DNA of 64,000 nucleotides from Burkholderia sp. PAMC 26561 (GCF_001557535.2 NZ_CP014315.1:930001-994000), one strand, 5' to 3'; positions 8,569 to 19,234 are shown, counted from the stretch's first letter. Numbers and translations: made by a program. The notes: generated by a model from the sequence alone, not told the origin.

Positions 8569-8597
8569 ATGGAAATGAAGGACTTAAGCTACGCCAC

Positions 8598-8930
8598 ATG
8601 GAGCCCAATATTGTCGTACGCGCCCTAAGCGCGCTCGCTCACGAATCGCGTCTTGCGATATTCCGCCTTCTGGTCGTGGCGGGCCCGGACGGTATGGCTG
8701 CCGGGGAAATTGCACAGCAGGTCGGCCTATCGCCCTCGAGCCTGTCTTTCCACCTGAAAGATCTGTCCCATGCCGAGCTGGTGCGGCCACGGCAAGAGGG
8801 CCGCTTCATCATCTATTCGGCAAATTTTCATGTCATGACGGGCCTGGTCGGCTTCCTGACCGAGAACTGCTGCGCCGGCGCGACCTGTGCTGCGAGTGAT
8901 CCGCCCGACTGCTGCGCAAGGACGCCATGA
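8598..8930 (+). CDS. arsR: ArsR-family arsenite-responsive repressor
   Basis: A 110-residue winged-helix repressor of the ArsR/SmtB family. ALSALAHESRLAIFRLLV opens the domain and LSPSSLSFHLKDLSHAELV is the recognition region. The C-terminus contains NCCAGATC and DCC clusters, which could bind As(III); the Cys pair placement resembles proteobacterial ArsR proteins with C-terminal metalloid sites. ATG 8598 gives the usual N-terminus; a TTG start at 8562 would fall inside the operator and is rejected. A dyad operator and promoter lie immediately upstream. arsH downstream supports the arsenic role. Confidence 0.85.
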   Translation: MEPNIVVRALSALAHESRLAIFRLLVVAGPDGMAAGEIAQQVGLSPSSLSFHLKDLSHAELVRPRQEGRFIIYSANFHVMTGLVGFLTENCCAGATCAASDPPDCCARTP

Positions 8931-9018
8931 AACCCATGCCTGGACATGCCACCTTCAAATAACGCGCCGATTCAACGCGCGAGGCGTCTGCCCGGGCAAA
9001 ACTTTGTAGAGGAATTCA

Positions 9019-9180
9019 ATGAGTAGTCCTGAGCCTATTCAACCGCTCGCAACATCGATACGAAGCGAAAAACAGCATCAAGGGACAACACGCATGACTG
9101 TCATTATTCATTGCGATCCAGGTTGCCGCGAATCCGAAGTCGTTCTCGACATCCTGTCCGAAAGACGAGGAGCGTGCTGA
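9019..9180 (+). pseudogene. arsC: Collapsed arsenate reductase (arsC) remnant, internal deletion
   Basis: An open frame of 53 codons. From the Met at 9094 it reads [11 protein letters not shown] and continues directly [17 protein letters not shown]. The first part matches the N-terminus of glutaredoxin-type ArsC up to its active-site Cys. The second matches the C-terminal RPSEVVLEIL region of the same enzyme. About 95 codons between are missing, and the junction falls on a Cys codon (9124-9126) present at both sites. The frame also extends upstream to an ATG at 9019 with an AGAGGA site, perhaps residue of another ars gene. Its stop overlaps the arsH start (TGATG). The product cannot be an active reductase. 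Confidence 0.7.
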
Positions 9181-9944
9181 TGTTCCAGGACCTTCCCAAC
9201 ATCAGTGCTCCGCATCTCGATACGCCCGATAGTTCGAAGCTCGAGCCGCATGCCGTGTCACAGCACGCCCCGCGGATCCTGTTGCTCTACGGTTCGTTGC
9301 GGCCCACGTCATACAGCCGGCTTGTCACTCTCGAAGCCGAACGCATCCTGCGCCATTTCGGCGCCGAGACCCGCGTCTTCGACCCGCTCGGTCTGCCGCT
9401 CGCGGACAGTGTCACGGCAGATCATCCGAAGGTCGCGGAACTGCGGCGGCTCTCCGAGTGGTCTGAAGGGCAGGTATGGTGCAGTCCGGAGCGCCATGGA
9501 ACCCTGACAGCGGTCTTCAAGAATCAGATTGATTGGCTGCCGCTCGAAAGCGGTGGTGTTCGTCCGACGCAAGGCCGCGTGCTGGCAGTGATGCAAGTCT
9601 GTGGCGGCTCACAGTCCTTTAACGCGGTGAACGCGCTGCGGATACTCGGCCGCTGGATGCGCATGGTGACCATTCCCAACCAGTCATCGGTGGCGAAAGC
9701 TCATCAAGAATTCAACGCCGATGGCCGGATGAAGCCGTCGGCATTTTATGATCGTGTCGTCGATGTAATGGAAGAGCTGTTCAAGTTCACGCTGCTGGTG
9801 CGTGACCGCTCGGCTTACCTGACCGACCGTTACAGCGAGCGCAAGGAAGCACATCCCGAACTGCCGATCGCGCTGGCGGCTGCTGCCATGAATCATGGGA
9901 CGCTCACTGTCAACGGTGATGCTGACGTGACCGATACCGAGTGA
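9180..9944 (+). CDS. arsH: ArsH, NADPH-dependent FMN reductase / organoarsenical oxidase
   Basis: A 254-residue flavodoxin-like protein. [15 protein letters not shown] near residues 37-51 is the ArsH phosphate-binding loop, and [20 protein letters not shown] near 97-116 is the family signature. Length is normal. ArsH proteins reduce FMN with NADPH, and some oxidise trivalent organoarsenicals. The ATG overlaps the stop of the arsC remnant (TGATG) and a GAGGAG site lies upstream, so translation probably stays coupled to the remnant. No arsenite efflux gene is present here, so the cluster is incomplete. Confidence 0.88.
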   Translation: MFQDLPNISAPHLDTPDSSKLEPHAVSQHAPRILLLYGSLRPTSYSRLVTLEAERILRHFGAETRVFDPLGLPLADSVTADHPKVAELRRLSEWSEGQVWCSPERHGTLTAVFKNQIDWLPLESGGVRPTQGRVLAVMQVCGGSQSFNAVNALRILGRWMRMVTIPNQSSVAKAHQEFNADGRMKPSAFYDRVVDVMEELFKFTLLVRDRSAYLTDRYSERKEAHPELPIALAAAAMNHGTLTVNGDADVTDTE

Positions 9945-10034
9945 TGCTTTTGAAGCCCTGATTGCGGTCCGGAGTGGACGCTCGCAGCACTCGATCCAGT
10001 TGCCTGAGCAGCACTTCCGGTACCGGTCGGCCGT

Positions 10035-11516
10035 CTAACGCCCCTGCACGGGAAACTCTTTCAATTCGACATCGGGCGCGACCGTATTGCCCACCGCGGC
10101 ACCCGGAACATTCACTGACGACTGTTCCAGCCGGTTGCTGTCCTTGCGCGCCATGGCGGCGCAATCGCCCATGGGTAGACGTTTGACGACAATGAACGCA
10201 ACGAACATCGCCATTGTGCCGAAGACCGCATTGCTCGCCGCAATGCCGATCAGCACGCCCACAGGCCCGTACTTCATGCCGACGGCAACGAACGGCAGCG
10301 TACCGAGCGTTGCGCGTCCCCAGTTGAATACCGTCGATAACAACGGCCTGTCGAGATTGTTGAAGGTCGCGTTCGCCACGAACAGACAGCCGACAAACGC
10401 ATAACTCGCGACCAGCCACGAACAAAATACGCGGATGATCATGGCGGTGTCGCCGCGTGCGGAAAACGCGCGGATCAGGCCGTTCTGGACCAGTGCCAGA
10501 ACGAGCCACGCAACCGCGACGGTCAGCAGCACGAATACGAGGCTGTTGCGGATGGTTTCGCGAATCCGGTCCGCGCGGCCGGCGCCGAGATTCTGCGCGA
10601 TGATCGGACCGACCGCCCCGGTGAGCGCGAAGATCAGCGCGAAGGCCACCGGCGTGATCCGGTCGACGGTCGCCTGACCGGCTACGGCCGCTGCGCCGAA
10701 ACGCGCCATCGCGTGCGTGACATAAGCGCTTGCAACGGGCGTGGCCAGATTCGTCAGAACAGCGGGAAGCGCCACTTTCATGACCGGCTGACTGTTTGAC
10801 CAGAGCCGCGAAAATCGCACCGGACCGATCAGGTCGTTGACGCGCATTGCGCCATGCAAGCCCACCGCGGCAAGGGCGAGCCGCGCTATGTCGTTCGATA
10901 TGGCCGCGCCCGTCAACCCGAGATGAAAACCGAAGATGAGAATCGGATCGAGTACGGCTGTCACGACCGCAGCCATGAGCGTGACGGCCATGGCGCGCCG
11001 GGCATCGCCAACGGAGCGCATCAGCGCGGCCGTGCACATGCCGATGGCAAGGAACACATACGTGGGCGCGGTGATCATCAGGAAGCTGCGGGTCAGCGTG
11101 CGCGTCTCGCCCGCGGCGCCCAATGCTCTGAGGATCGGATCGAGGAACAGCAAGGTGGCTGCGCTCAATACGATCGTTACGGCGATCATCAATACAAGAC
11201 TCGCGGACGCGACCTGCCGCGCCTTCATGCGCTGTCCGGCGCCGAGAAGCCTCGCGACGGTGGCACTGACGCCAATCGTCATGCCGATCGATATGGCCGT
11301 GATGAAAAAGTTGATCGTGCCGGCAAATCCGACAGCGGCGGCAATGGATGTATCGCCGAGAAGGGAGATGTAGAAGAGGTTGACGAGATCGACGGCGAAT
11401 ACCGCCATCAGCCCGATTGCGCCGGTGCTCGCCATCACGACCACGTGGCGTAAGGTGGAACCCGTTACGAAGCGTGCGGATGAGCGTGCGAAGTCAGGTT
11501 GTCGTCTCGATGTCAT
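10035..11516 (-). CDS. MATE-family multidrug/metabolite efflux protein
   Basis: A 493-residue inner-membrane protein with about 12 transmembrane segments in two homologous halves. The family start MASTGAIGLMAVFAVDLVNLFYISLLGD and the repeated GFAGTINFFITAISIGMTIGVSATVAR and GAVGPIIAQNLGAGRADRI segments mark the MatE domains. Such proteins export cationic drugs or metabolites using sodium or proton gradients. It converges on arsH with about 90 bases between. No regulator is adjacent and its substrate is unknown. Confidence 0.88.
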   Translation of the reverse strand: MTSRRQPDFARSSARFVTGSTLRHVVVMASTGAIGLMAVFAVDLVNLFYISLLGDTSIAAAVGFAGTINFFITAISIGMTIGVSATVARLLGAGQRMKARQVASASLVLMIAVTIVLSAATLLFLDPILRALGAAGETRTLTRSFLMITAPTYVFLAIGMCTAALMRSVGDARRAMAVTLMAAVVTAVLDPILIFGFHLGLTGAAISNDIARLALAAVGLHGAMRVNDLIGPVRFSRLWSNSQPVMKVALPAVLTNLATPVASAYVTHAMARFGAAAVAGQATVDRITPVAFALIFALTGAVGPIIAQNLGAGRADRIRETIRNSLVFVLLTVAVAWLVLALVQNGLIRAFSARGDTAMIIRVFCSWLVASYAFVGCLFVANATFNNLDRPLLSTVFNWGRATLGTLPFVAVGMKYGPVGVLIGIAASNAVFGTMAMFVAFIVVKRLPMGDCAAMARKDSNRLEQSSVNVPGAAVGNTVAPDVELKEFPVQGR

Positions 11517-11815
11517 GGCAATGCGTACGGTTGCAGTGCGCGAATCATCGCATGAATGACGGGCAATTCATGACGACGCAGGCGTGACAATTTCATTGCA
11601 GACGCCAAAATCAATGCGGGTCTCATTGCACCAAAGACGTTTTTTCACATACCGATGTCGTTCAATCGCGTCCTCGCTCACCTACAATGTTCCTGCAGCC
11701 TGAGCTGCCTGCAATGTTCTCTGTCCTGCGAAACGTTTCAAGGTATGGAGCTTGCGGGCATGCTGCGTGAAGCTGCAATCAAGTTGCTTCCACCATCGAA
11801 TAAGGGATACCCATC
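11517..11815. other. Intergenic region between MATE and DUF3597 genes
   Basis: The region separates two divergent genes and holds no convincing gene. A promoter-like pair faces DUF3597 (listed separately). A 24-codon frame at 11745-11819 overlaps the DUF3597 start by ATGA; it has no good ribosome binding site and is probably chance. Confidence 0.5.
11661..11688 (+). promoter_or_regulatory. Candidate promoter for the DUF3597 gene
   Basis: TTCAAT at 11661-11666 and TACAAT at 11683-11688 are separated by 16 bases. The -10 box is good and the -35 box weak. The start would give a leader of about 120 bases before the ATG at 11816. Confidence 0.4.
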
Positions 11816-12211
11816 ATGAGCATCTTCGGAACGATCCTGAGCAAGATTTTCCCTTCGAGCCACCCGGCCGTCGCAGCGCCTGCGCCAGTCGCAGCACCTG
11901 ACACGGCGGCTGCAGCCGCGAGCGCGCCGTCGGCCGAAATCGCTGCGGCGCCGCCGGTCGACGTCGAAGCAGTATTGACCGACCTGCAATCCAGATCATC
12001 GGAAAAACTTAACTGGCAGACATCGATTGTCGATCTGATGAAACTGTTGGGTCTGGACAGCAGCCTTGCCGCTCGCAAGGAGCTTGCGGGTGAACTGCAT
12101 TATTCGGGCGATACGAATGATTCGGCATCCATGAACATCTGGTTGCACAAGGCGGTCATGGCGCAACTTGCGGCCAATGGCGGCAAAGTCCCGGATAGTT
12201 TGAAGAACTGA
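11816..12211 (+). CDS. DUF3597 domain-containing protein
   Basis: A 131-residue protein with an N-terminal MSIFGTILSKIF amphipathic segment and an Ala/Pro-rich linker at about residues 18-50. A helical C-terminal domain (VDVEAVLTDLQSRSSEKLNW, then VDLMKLLGLDSSLAARKELA) follows. This is the DUF3597 layout found in many proteobacteria; some relatives carry LysM or BON domains, which this one lacks. No signal peptide is evident. Function is unknown. It converges on the attH-like operon. Confidence 0.8.
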   Translation: MSIFGTILSKIFPSSHPAVAAPAPVAAPDTAAAAASAPSAEIAAAPPVDVEAVLTDLQSRSSEKLNWQTSIVDLMKLLGLDSSLAARKELAGELHYSGDTNDSASMNIWLHKAVMAQLAANGGKVPDSLKN

Positions 12212-12238
12212 GCGTTGGTTCTTTAGCGCGTGTTTCAA

Positions 12239-12269
12239 AAGTAGCCGCACGCACATCGTGCGACTACTT
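12239..12269 (-). terminator. Terminator hairpin after the AttH gene
   Basis: AAGTAG and CGCACG (12239-12251) pair with CGTGCG and CTACTT (12257-12269) around a 5-base loop, with one mismatch. The stem overlaps the AttH stop codon. On the minus strand it is followed by TTTT, so it fits an intrinsic terminator for the operon; it also faces the convergent DUF3597 transcript. Confidence 0.6.
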
Positions 12270-13370
12270 CTCCATTTTCAGCGCCTTGATATAGCCGGTC
12301 AGCTCAAGATACCCGTGCCCGACTTTCTTGTTGTCACGGCTCACCGTTACCGCGCCTTCCCAATATACCGCCCCCGTGGACTGACTGGAATCAAGTTCCT
12401 GATCATCCATCAGCGGGTCGAGTTGCCATGTTGCGTCGCCGGTTCTTACCCTCTCCGACACGGGATACGACGTCCCCGTACGTGGCGAGCGCCATGTGCG
12501 CAACGGCATGAAGTCGATCTGATCGCCATCGAAAGATTTCGCGTTGCCTTGCGGGTCTCGTAGCGTCGCGTGTGCCCAGACCGCGCTGCCGTCATGGCTG
12601 CGAACCTTGAACGCCATCAACGCTGATCCATCGGTCAGGTTCGCACCGAGCCAGTCCCAGCCGACCGCGTCGGCGCTGAGTACGGTACTGGACCATTCGT
12701 GATCGAGCCACGCCGAACCGGTGACGGTCGTATCGAGGGCGGCTTTGCCGTTCTGTGCCGAAGTCCGCGTGACCTTGCCGCTTACGCGTAGTTGCGGTTC
12801 GCTGTAGTAGTAGCTCGCTTGCGCGGGTAAAGGGCCTTTGCGCGAGTAGCCGTTGTCACCCTGCAATAGTGGCCCGGCCGTTGGCGTCAGTGTGAGGTTC
12901 AGCGTGAAATTGCTGGCCTTGACCGTTACGGCGTAATGGCCATCGGCGGCACGATCGAGTTGCCATGCGTCGAGCTTGACCTCGGTGTTGCCGGTCTTCG
13001 CATAGGCCAGACCGAAGCCTTGCCGGGCGATCTTTTGATCGTGCGCGAGCCGTCCGATGGATGGATCGCTGAGCGCTGCGTGCGCGATGATCAATTGCGA
13101 TGGCGCGAAGGCACTGGGATCGGCGGGATCGTGTCCGGTCGCCGAGCGAAAGAACGTGATCTGAAACCCGAGCGGCTTGCCGTCGGGTTGATCCAGCCAG
13201 CCGGTTGCGTACCACCACTCGGTACGAAAGGCCGGATGCGCGCCCGTGTCTTGCGGAAACGTTAGCTGATGACCCGGCGTGACAGTTGCGAACTCGGCGG
13301 CCATCGAAGGCGTGGTTCCAATAGCGCATAGGCATAACGTCAAGGCCTGGAGGTGCTTGAAGAGACGCAT
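12264..13370 (-). CDS. AttH-like secreted lipocalin-domain protein
   Basis: A 368-residue exported protein with a signal peptide (cleavage near PSMAA/EF, residue 25). The two-domain lipocalin-like fold belongs to the AttH/CrtC family; EWWYATGWL at residues 51-59 and WLDHEWSS in the second half are characteristic. The family is often labelled carotenoid 1,2-hydratase, but the ABC-linked members are a different group of unknown function, named after Agrobacterium AttH. The start codon overlaps the permease stop (TAATG), so it is the last gene of the ATPase-permease-AttH operon and may hand a hydrophobic ligand to or from the transporter. Confidence 0.82.
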   Translation of the reverse strand: MRLFKHLQALTLCLCAIGTTPSMAAEFATVTPGHQLTFPQDTGAHPAFRTEWWYATGWLDQPDGKPLGFQITFFRSATGHDPADPSAFAPSQLIIAHAALSDPSIGRLAHDQKIARQGFGLAYAKTGNTEVKLDAWQLDRAADGHYAVTVKASNFTLNLTLTPTAGPLLQGDNGYSRKGPLPAQASYYYSEPQLRVSGKVTRTSAQNGKAALDTTVTGSAWLDHEWSSTVLSADAVGWDWLGANLTDGSALMAFKVRSHDGSAVWAHATLRDPQGNAKSFDGDQIDFMPLRTWRSPRTGTSYPVSERVRTGDATWQLDPLMDDQELDSSQSTGAVYWEGAVTVSRDNKKVGHGYLELTGYIKALKMEK

Positions 13371-15932
13371 TACCAGTCCTCCTTGACGGCGCGGACGGCA
13401 TCGAGCGAGATCGCCTTGCGGCCTGCGATCACGGCCGTCGCGCACGATGAAACCAGCATCACCGCCGCGACCGTGCCGAGCACGGACCAGGGAATGTGCA
13501 TCGACATGCTCCAGTGAAACGACTGCGGATTGACGACAAACACGAGGATCAGGCTGATCGCCCAGCCGAGAATGAACCCCACGGCAGTACCCAGCGCCGT
13601 CAGCATGCCGCCTTCGGCAGCGAGTATTGCGAGGACCTGGCGGCGCGTGACGCCGACGTGTCGCAACATGCCGAATTCGCGCGCACGTGCGAGCGTCTGC
13701 GCCGAAAAGGTCGCGGCGACGCCAAACAGGCCAATCACGATCGCCACCGCTTCGAGCAGATAAGTGACCGCGAAACTGCGATCGAAAATCGTCAGTGTCT
13801 TCGCGCGGATCTCGCCGGGCTGGGCGAATTCCATCGCGGGGCCGAAAGGGAGTTTGCGCAGTCTTGCAATCACGTCGTCCACGTTGGTTCCGCGCTGCAC
13901 GCTGACGGCTACATCGGTTGCACCCGTGTCGCCCGTAAGCCTGCGGTAGTCCGCAAGCCGCAACTGGATTGCGCCGGTTTGCCGGACATAGTCGCGCCAC
14001 ACGCCGGCGACCACGAAGCTCGATTCATGCGCTCCGACCGACAACCGCACGCGCTCGCCCGTTCGATACCCATAGAGATCGACCATCGCCTCCGATACCC
14101 ATATAGGCGTCTCGCCTTGATGCACGGATGACATCGGCAGCACGGGTCCGGTCATCTGCAGCGTGGCGCCGGGATCGTTGGCATCGATCTCGCGCGCCAG
14201 CAACGCAATGGCCGGACGCGCCGGATCGAGCGTGAGGTGCGAGGTGCGCGTGAACGCGGCGGTTTTGATGCCCGGCACGGCGGCAAGCGTCGCCTGTTCG
14301 GCAGGCGCGAGACTTCCCGTGTCGCCGTTCGGCGTGACGCGCACATAGAGATCGGCGGATAAAAGATGCGTGAGCCATTCATCCACGGACACGCGGAAAC
14401 TCGCCACCATGATCGCCATGGCGACGATGAGCGCAAAGCTGGACAAGACGCCGCCCATCGCAATGGATGCCTGTCCCGGCGCATTGGCGAGCCGGGCGAG
14501 CGCGAGTGTCGTGGCGGCGTTCGTGTGGTGTCTGGCGCGCCATCGGCTGAGGGTGGTGAAGACGATCGCCGTGCATCGCGGCATCAGCGCAATGCCGCCG
14601 ATCAGCAGCAGCGCGACGGCGAGATAACCAAGAATGGGGACATCGAAGAATGGCGGCAATAGTGTCAGGATCAGCGCGGCGACCAGACATCCGACGGCAG
14701 GCCAGGGCGTTGCAAGTCTTGCGAGCGCGCCTTCCTCGCTACCGGCCTTGAGCGCCGCAGCCGGCCGTGCACGCGCTGCTTCGAGCGCTGGCACGAGGCT
14801 GCCCAGCACCGATACTGCTATTCCCAACGCCAGGAAAATGGTCGTCGCAACCGGTTCGAAACCGACATGCGGCTGCACACCCGGGAAATAGCCGCCGCCC
14901 AGATCGCTGCCAAAAAACCGCAGCGCAACATCCGATAACGCGTACCCCAGCACGAGCCCGAGCAGCGATCCGATCACCCCGAGCAACGCGCCTTCCATCA
15001 GGATCTGCCGCAGTAATTGCGCGCGTGTCACGCCCAACACACGCAGCATCGCGAATTGCGACCGGCGGCGCACCACGGCCAGCGCCTGCGTCGAAAACAC
15101 CAGGAACGCGCCGGTGAAAAGCGCGACCAGCGCAAGCACATTCATGTTGATCCGATAAGCACGCGAAAGCCGATCGGTACGGTTTTCATCGTCACGGGTT
15201 TCGGCCACGACGAGCTGATTGCCAAGCTGCGCCTGAAGCTGCCGTTTGAAGGTTTCGCGATCCACGCCGCGTTCGAGCTGAAGATCGACGCGCGACAATT
15301 TTCCTTCCAGACCAAAGCGCCACTGTGCGGCGGCGATATCCATGACCGCGATGCGCTGCCCCGGCCGCGTCCTGACGATACCGCCCGCCACGCGAAACTC
15401 AACCGTCGATGTGCCGCTACGCAGCGCGACATCGGCGCGCGGCGGCGCCTTGAGCCACGTTTGCGCCGAGGGCGAGAGGAAGATGGCATCGGCTGAAAGG
15501 GAGTCGAGCGGGGTCTGCGCCGACGGCACACCGATCAGCTCAGGTGTGATGTGGCTTGCCCGGAACACGTCGATGCCAAGCACTTTCAGCGCAGCCGTTT
15601 CGCCGGGCACCGTTACGTCGATATCGAGAACCGGACTCGCCAGCGCCACGCCGGGTTCGCGTGCGAGACGCGGGTACCAGGATTCATCGAAGGTGGGTTG
15701 CGCCCCGCGCACTTGCAGATCCGCTTCGCCCGAGAGACTTTTGGCCGCCGCCGAGAACTCGTTGAACGCCGCGCTGTTGATCAACTGGACCGCGTACCCG
15801 AGCGCCACGCCAAGCGCAATGGTCGCGATGGCCACGATTGCGCGTGCAGGATGGCTGCGCCACTCGGCGCCCAGCAGCCAGCGCGCAAGCAGCCGGCTTC
15901 CCGCAATGCGCTCGACGGGCGGCGCTGCGCGG

Positions 15933-15940
<8 letters not shown>
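13370..15940 (-). CDS. FtsX-type ABC transporter permease (AttFG-like, fused)
   Basis: An 856-residue inner-membrane protein with two FtsX/MacB-type permease domains. Each half has a first transmembrane helix, a large periplasmic loop and three further helices, so it looks like a fusion of two permeases. Starting at 15940 (MNDRAAPPVER) gives an 8-base overlap with the ATPase stop (ATGAATGA); an in-frame start at 15991 is possible but lies deeper in the ATPase gene. Such permeases usually extract lipids or lipoproteins, or drive a periplasmic partner mechanically. The AttH lipocalin encoded next is a reasonable partner. Confidence 0.87.
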
Positions 15941-16646
<706 letters not shown>

Positions 16647-16741
16647 AGAGAACTGGTGGTCGCCGGTATGAACTGTGCTTCGGTTCAATACTGTGACAGA
16701 GAACGGCCGTGCGCGTATGGCCATCACTTACCCGGCGGCTT

Positions 16742-17017
16742 ATGAATATCGACGATACGACCATCGAACGCTGCATGATGAAGCTGCTATCCGAGCGCCG
16801 CGAGGAGTCGTCCATTTGCCCCTCGGACGTCGCGCGTGCTCTCGCCTCCGATGAAACCGTCTGGCGCGCATTGATGCCTGCTGTGCGCAAGGTTGCTGCA
16901 GGGCTCGCCGAGGCGGGCGTCGTGCGCATCACGCGGGGCGAGACCACGCTTTCGCCCGATGAGATCGATCACGGTCCCATCAGGCTGCGTCGCGGGCGTG
17001 GGTTCGTAGCGAACTGA
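16742..17017 (+). CDS. DUF3253 domain-containing protein
   Basis: A 91-residue protein with a winged-helix-like pattern: RCMMKLLSERREESSICPSD, then VARALASDETVWRALMPAVR, and ending VVRITRGETTLSPDEIDHGP. This matches the DUF3253 family, small proteins common in proteobacteria without an assigned function. ATG 16742 is chosen to start at the family N-terminus; an in-frame start at 16709 adds 11 atypical residues. It is divergent from the ABC operon. Confidence 0.75.
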   Translation: MNIDDTTIERCMMKLLSERREESSICPSDVARALASDETVWRALMPAVRKVAAGLAEAGVVRITRGETTLSPDEIDHGPIRLRRGRGFVAN

Positions 17018-17026
17018 GCATTCGCA

Positions 17027-17809
17027 TCAGCCGAGTTTCTGCACCGAAAACGCAGCCGTTTCATAAGGAACCGTGACAACGTCCTTGCCGGCAAGCTCGG
17101 GTTCCGATGCAATCAACGCACTGACCTCGCGATCGATCGCCGTCCGTTCATCCGCTCCCAACGCGGCAATAAAACTCGTCGAGCGCACACGGTTGATGAT
17201 CACGTCCTCAAGCGAACCGGTATGGCCTTGCTTGAAATGATGTTCATCGATGGGACCGAGTCCTTCGAACGGAAACGCCGCGCGCCACGCGCCGGTGTAG
17301 TAGCGCGGCGTGTCGCCTTCCACGCGATTGACAATCGCATCGAGTCTTGCGACCCAGGGAACGCGCGCATCGCGCAGATTCCAGATCAAGCCGAGTGTGC
17401 CGCCCGGCTTCAACACACGATGAATCTCGACCAGCGCCGTGTGCGTTGCGAACCAGTGAAACGACTGCGCGCAGACGATGGCGTCGACGGATGCATCGGG
17501 TAACGGGATCGCATCGGCCGTGCCCGGGCGAGCATCGACCTGGGGGAAGCTTGCAGCCAGCTTTTCGAGCATGCCCGCAACCGGTTCGACCGCGATGACA
17601 TGCGCACCGGTCTCGATCAGGCGCGGCGTGAATTTGCCCGTGCCCGCGCCCAGATCGACCACCGTCTTGCCGGCTTCGAGTCCAAGCTGATCGCGCAACC
17701 AGACCGCGACCTCGGGCGGATAGTCCGGCCGCCCGCGTGTGTATGTGTTCGCCAGGCTTGCATAGCCTTCCGCCGCAGCGTGGTGTACGCCGTCAGTTCC
17801 TGTGCTCAT
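17027..17809 (-). CDS. Class I SAM-dependent methyltransferase
   Basis: A 260-residue methyltransferase of the UbiE/Methyltransf_11 type. Motif I VVDLGAGTGKFT lies near residues 50-61, the acidic residue binding the SAM ribose is in VIAVEPVAGM, and IVCAQSFHWF and LKPGGTLGLIWN follow in order. ATG 17809 is preferred over an upstream frame that lacks family similarity. Its 5' neighbour is the kinase remnant at 17893-18050. The methyl acceptor is unknown. Confidence 0.85.
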   Translation of the reverse strand: MSTGTDGVHHAAAEGYASLANTYTRGRPDYPPEVAVWLRDQLGLEAGKTVVDLGAGTGKFTPRLIETGAHVIAVEPVAGMLEKLAASFPQVDARPGTADAIPLPDASVDAIVCAQSFHWFATHTALVEIHRVLKPGGTLGLIWNLRDARVPWVARLDAIVNRVEGDTPRYYTGAWRAAFPFEGLGPIDEHHFKQGHTGSLEDVIINRVRSTSFIAALGADERTAIDREVSALIASEPELAGKDVVTVPYETAAFSVQKLG

Positions 17810-17892
17810 TGTTTGCTCCCGCTTGTGTGGTTCAGTGGTTCGACTGCGGACAGCATAAATAATCTTGCTGTGAATTGCCAACGAGAACATCG

Positions 17893-18050
17893 TCAAGCGC
17901 GCGGCAAGGTCAACACGGCGCCCAGTCCGCGCGTCGGCCGGTTGCGTAAGACGAGTGTTCCACCGTGTGCCATCGCAATGGCTTTTGCGATGGTCAGCCC
18001 CAGTCCCGAGCCGTGCGTTTTTCCCGGATGTGCCCTGAAATAAGGTTCCG
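17893..18050 (-). pseudogene. Histidine kinase C-terminal remnant
   Basis: About 50 codons survive, reading PYFRAHPGKTHGSGLGL, then TIAKAIAMAHGGTLVL and ending GLGAVLTLPRA before a stop. This is the G2 box and final strand of the HATPase_c domain of a two-component sensor kinase. Everything upstream (G1 and N boxes, phospho-acceptor His, sensor) is missing. The sequence switches near 18050 to a porin fragment on the opposite strand. The deletion therefore removed the 5' ends of both genes. Confidence 0.8.
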
Positions 18051-18051
18051 C

Positions 18052-18872
18052 TTCGGTACGGTGACGCTCGGGCGTCAGACGATTCGGTCGTCGATTATGT
18101 CGCGCCGCTCAGCTTCACCGGCCGTCATCCAGGCGGCAACAACCTGTCGCCGCATCCGTACGACAACGACAATCTGAACAACTCGTTTCGTGTCGATAAC
18201 GCCGTGAAATTCACCAGCGTCCCCTATGCGGGCCTGAAGTTCGGCGCGCTGTACGGATTCTCGAACGAGGCAGGCGGCTTCGATGACAACCGCCTCTACA
18301 GCGCCGGCGCATCGTATGAAACCGGGCCGTTCACGATCGCCGCGGGTTACCTGCAGGCGGACAATCCGGGCGTAAACAACACCGATGGCGCGATCACGCT
18401 GACCGACCGTACGTTCATCGCTTCATTGCAGCGTACTTATGGCGCCGGTCTCAACTATGCGCTCGGCGCGGGCCGGGTCGGCTTCGTCTGGACGCGCACT
18501 CAGCTCGGTGGTCTTGCAACCATCAATGGTGCGAACAGTCTTGGCCTCAAGCAGAACCGGCAAGGCGCGGGTTTCAACAACTTCGAATTCAATGCCAGCT
18601 ATCTTGTGACGCCGTCGGTGGCGCTTAATGGCGCATACACCTATACGAAAGGCGTGATGTCGATCGCGACGGGCGAACATGAACCGGCGTGGCAGGATGT
18701 GTCAGTGCAGGCGGATTACTCCCTCTCCAAGCGCACCGATGTGTACGTTCAGGCTACCTATCAGCACCTAAGCAGCGATGCCTCGGGACTGACTGCCGAC
18801 GTCAGCGGGCAATCTCCATCGACGAAAAACGAGCAGGTCGTGACCGCGGTGGGATTGAGGCACCGGTTCTGA
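18052..18872 (+). pseudogene. 5'-truncated and frameshifted porin
   Basis: The fragment starts with FGTVTLGRQ, the segment found about 110 residues into Burkholderia-type porins. One base is then missing after 18078 (CAG-AC instead of CAG-TAC), shifting the frame before DSVVDYVAPLS. From there it reads through to the C-terminal VGLRHRF with the terminal Phe typical of outer-membrane beta-barrels. Signal peptide and first strands are absent, so no functional porin can be made. It resembles the intact porin at 19235 (shared DNDNLxNSFR and GLKFGxLYGFSN), so the two were probably tandem paralogues. Confidence 0.85.
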
Positions 18873-19234
18873 TGCGTTAACCGCAACAATGCGTCGCGCC
18901 TCCTGTTCAAGATATTCCAAAGTGTTCCACACCGTGTCGGTTCAACACGGCTTCAATAATCGCCGACTACCGAAAACGATATCGACGCGCCAACGAAGCT
19001 CGAATGGACCGTTGATGGGTAACGCTTTGCCATTCTGTTGCGCGATCAAGGCGCATCAAACAGACACGCTCTCACGCGTAACCATTTTTCCCGATAGCAA
19101 CGCTTGGTAACGAACCGCGTGGCCGCTGACCAACGGCGCGCGCCAAACGCTGCGGTTTAATGACCTCCGTCCATTCGACGCACGGCGACATCGATTGGCA
19201 ACTGACTAAGCATCGTTTTTTCGGAGAAACAGAA
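18873..19234. other. Intergenic region upstream of the intact porin
   Basis: This 360-base stretch contains no convincing gene. It presumably carries the porin promoter and leader, since the porin has a good GGAGAAAC ribosome binding site at its 3' edge. I could not pick a confident -35/-10 pair. Confidence 0.5.

Noticed and set aside
13371..14000. Upstream extension of the AttH frame into the permease gene
   Set aside because: The added residues are Arg-rich and the signal peptide fixes the start at 13370.
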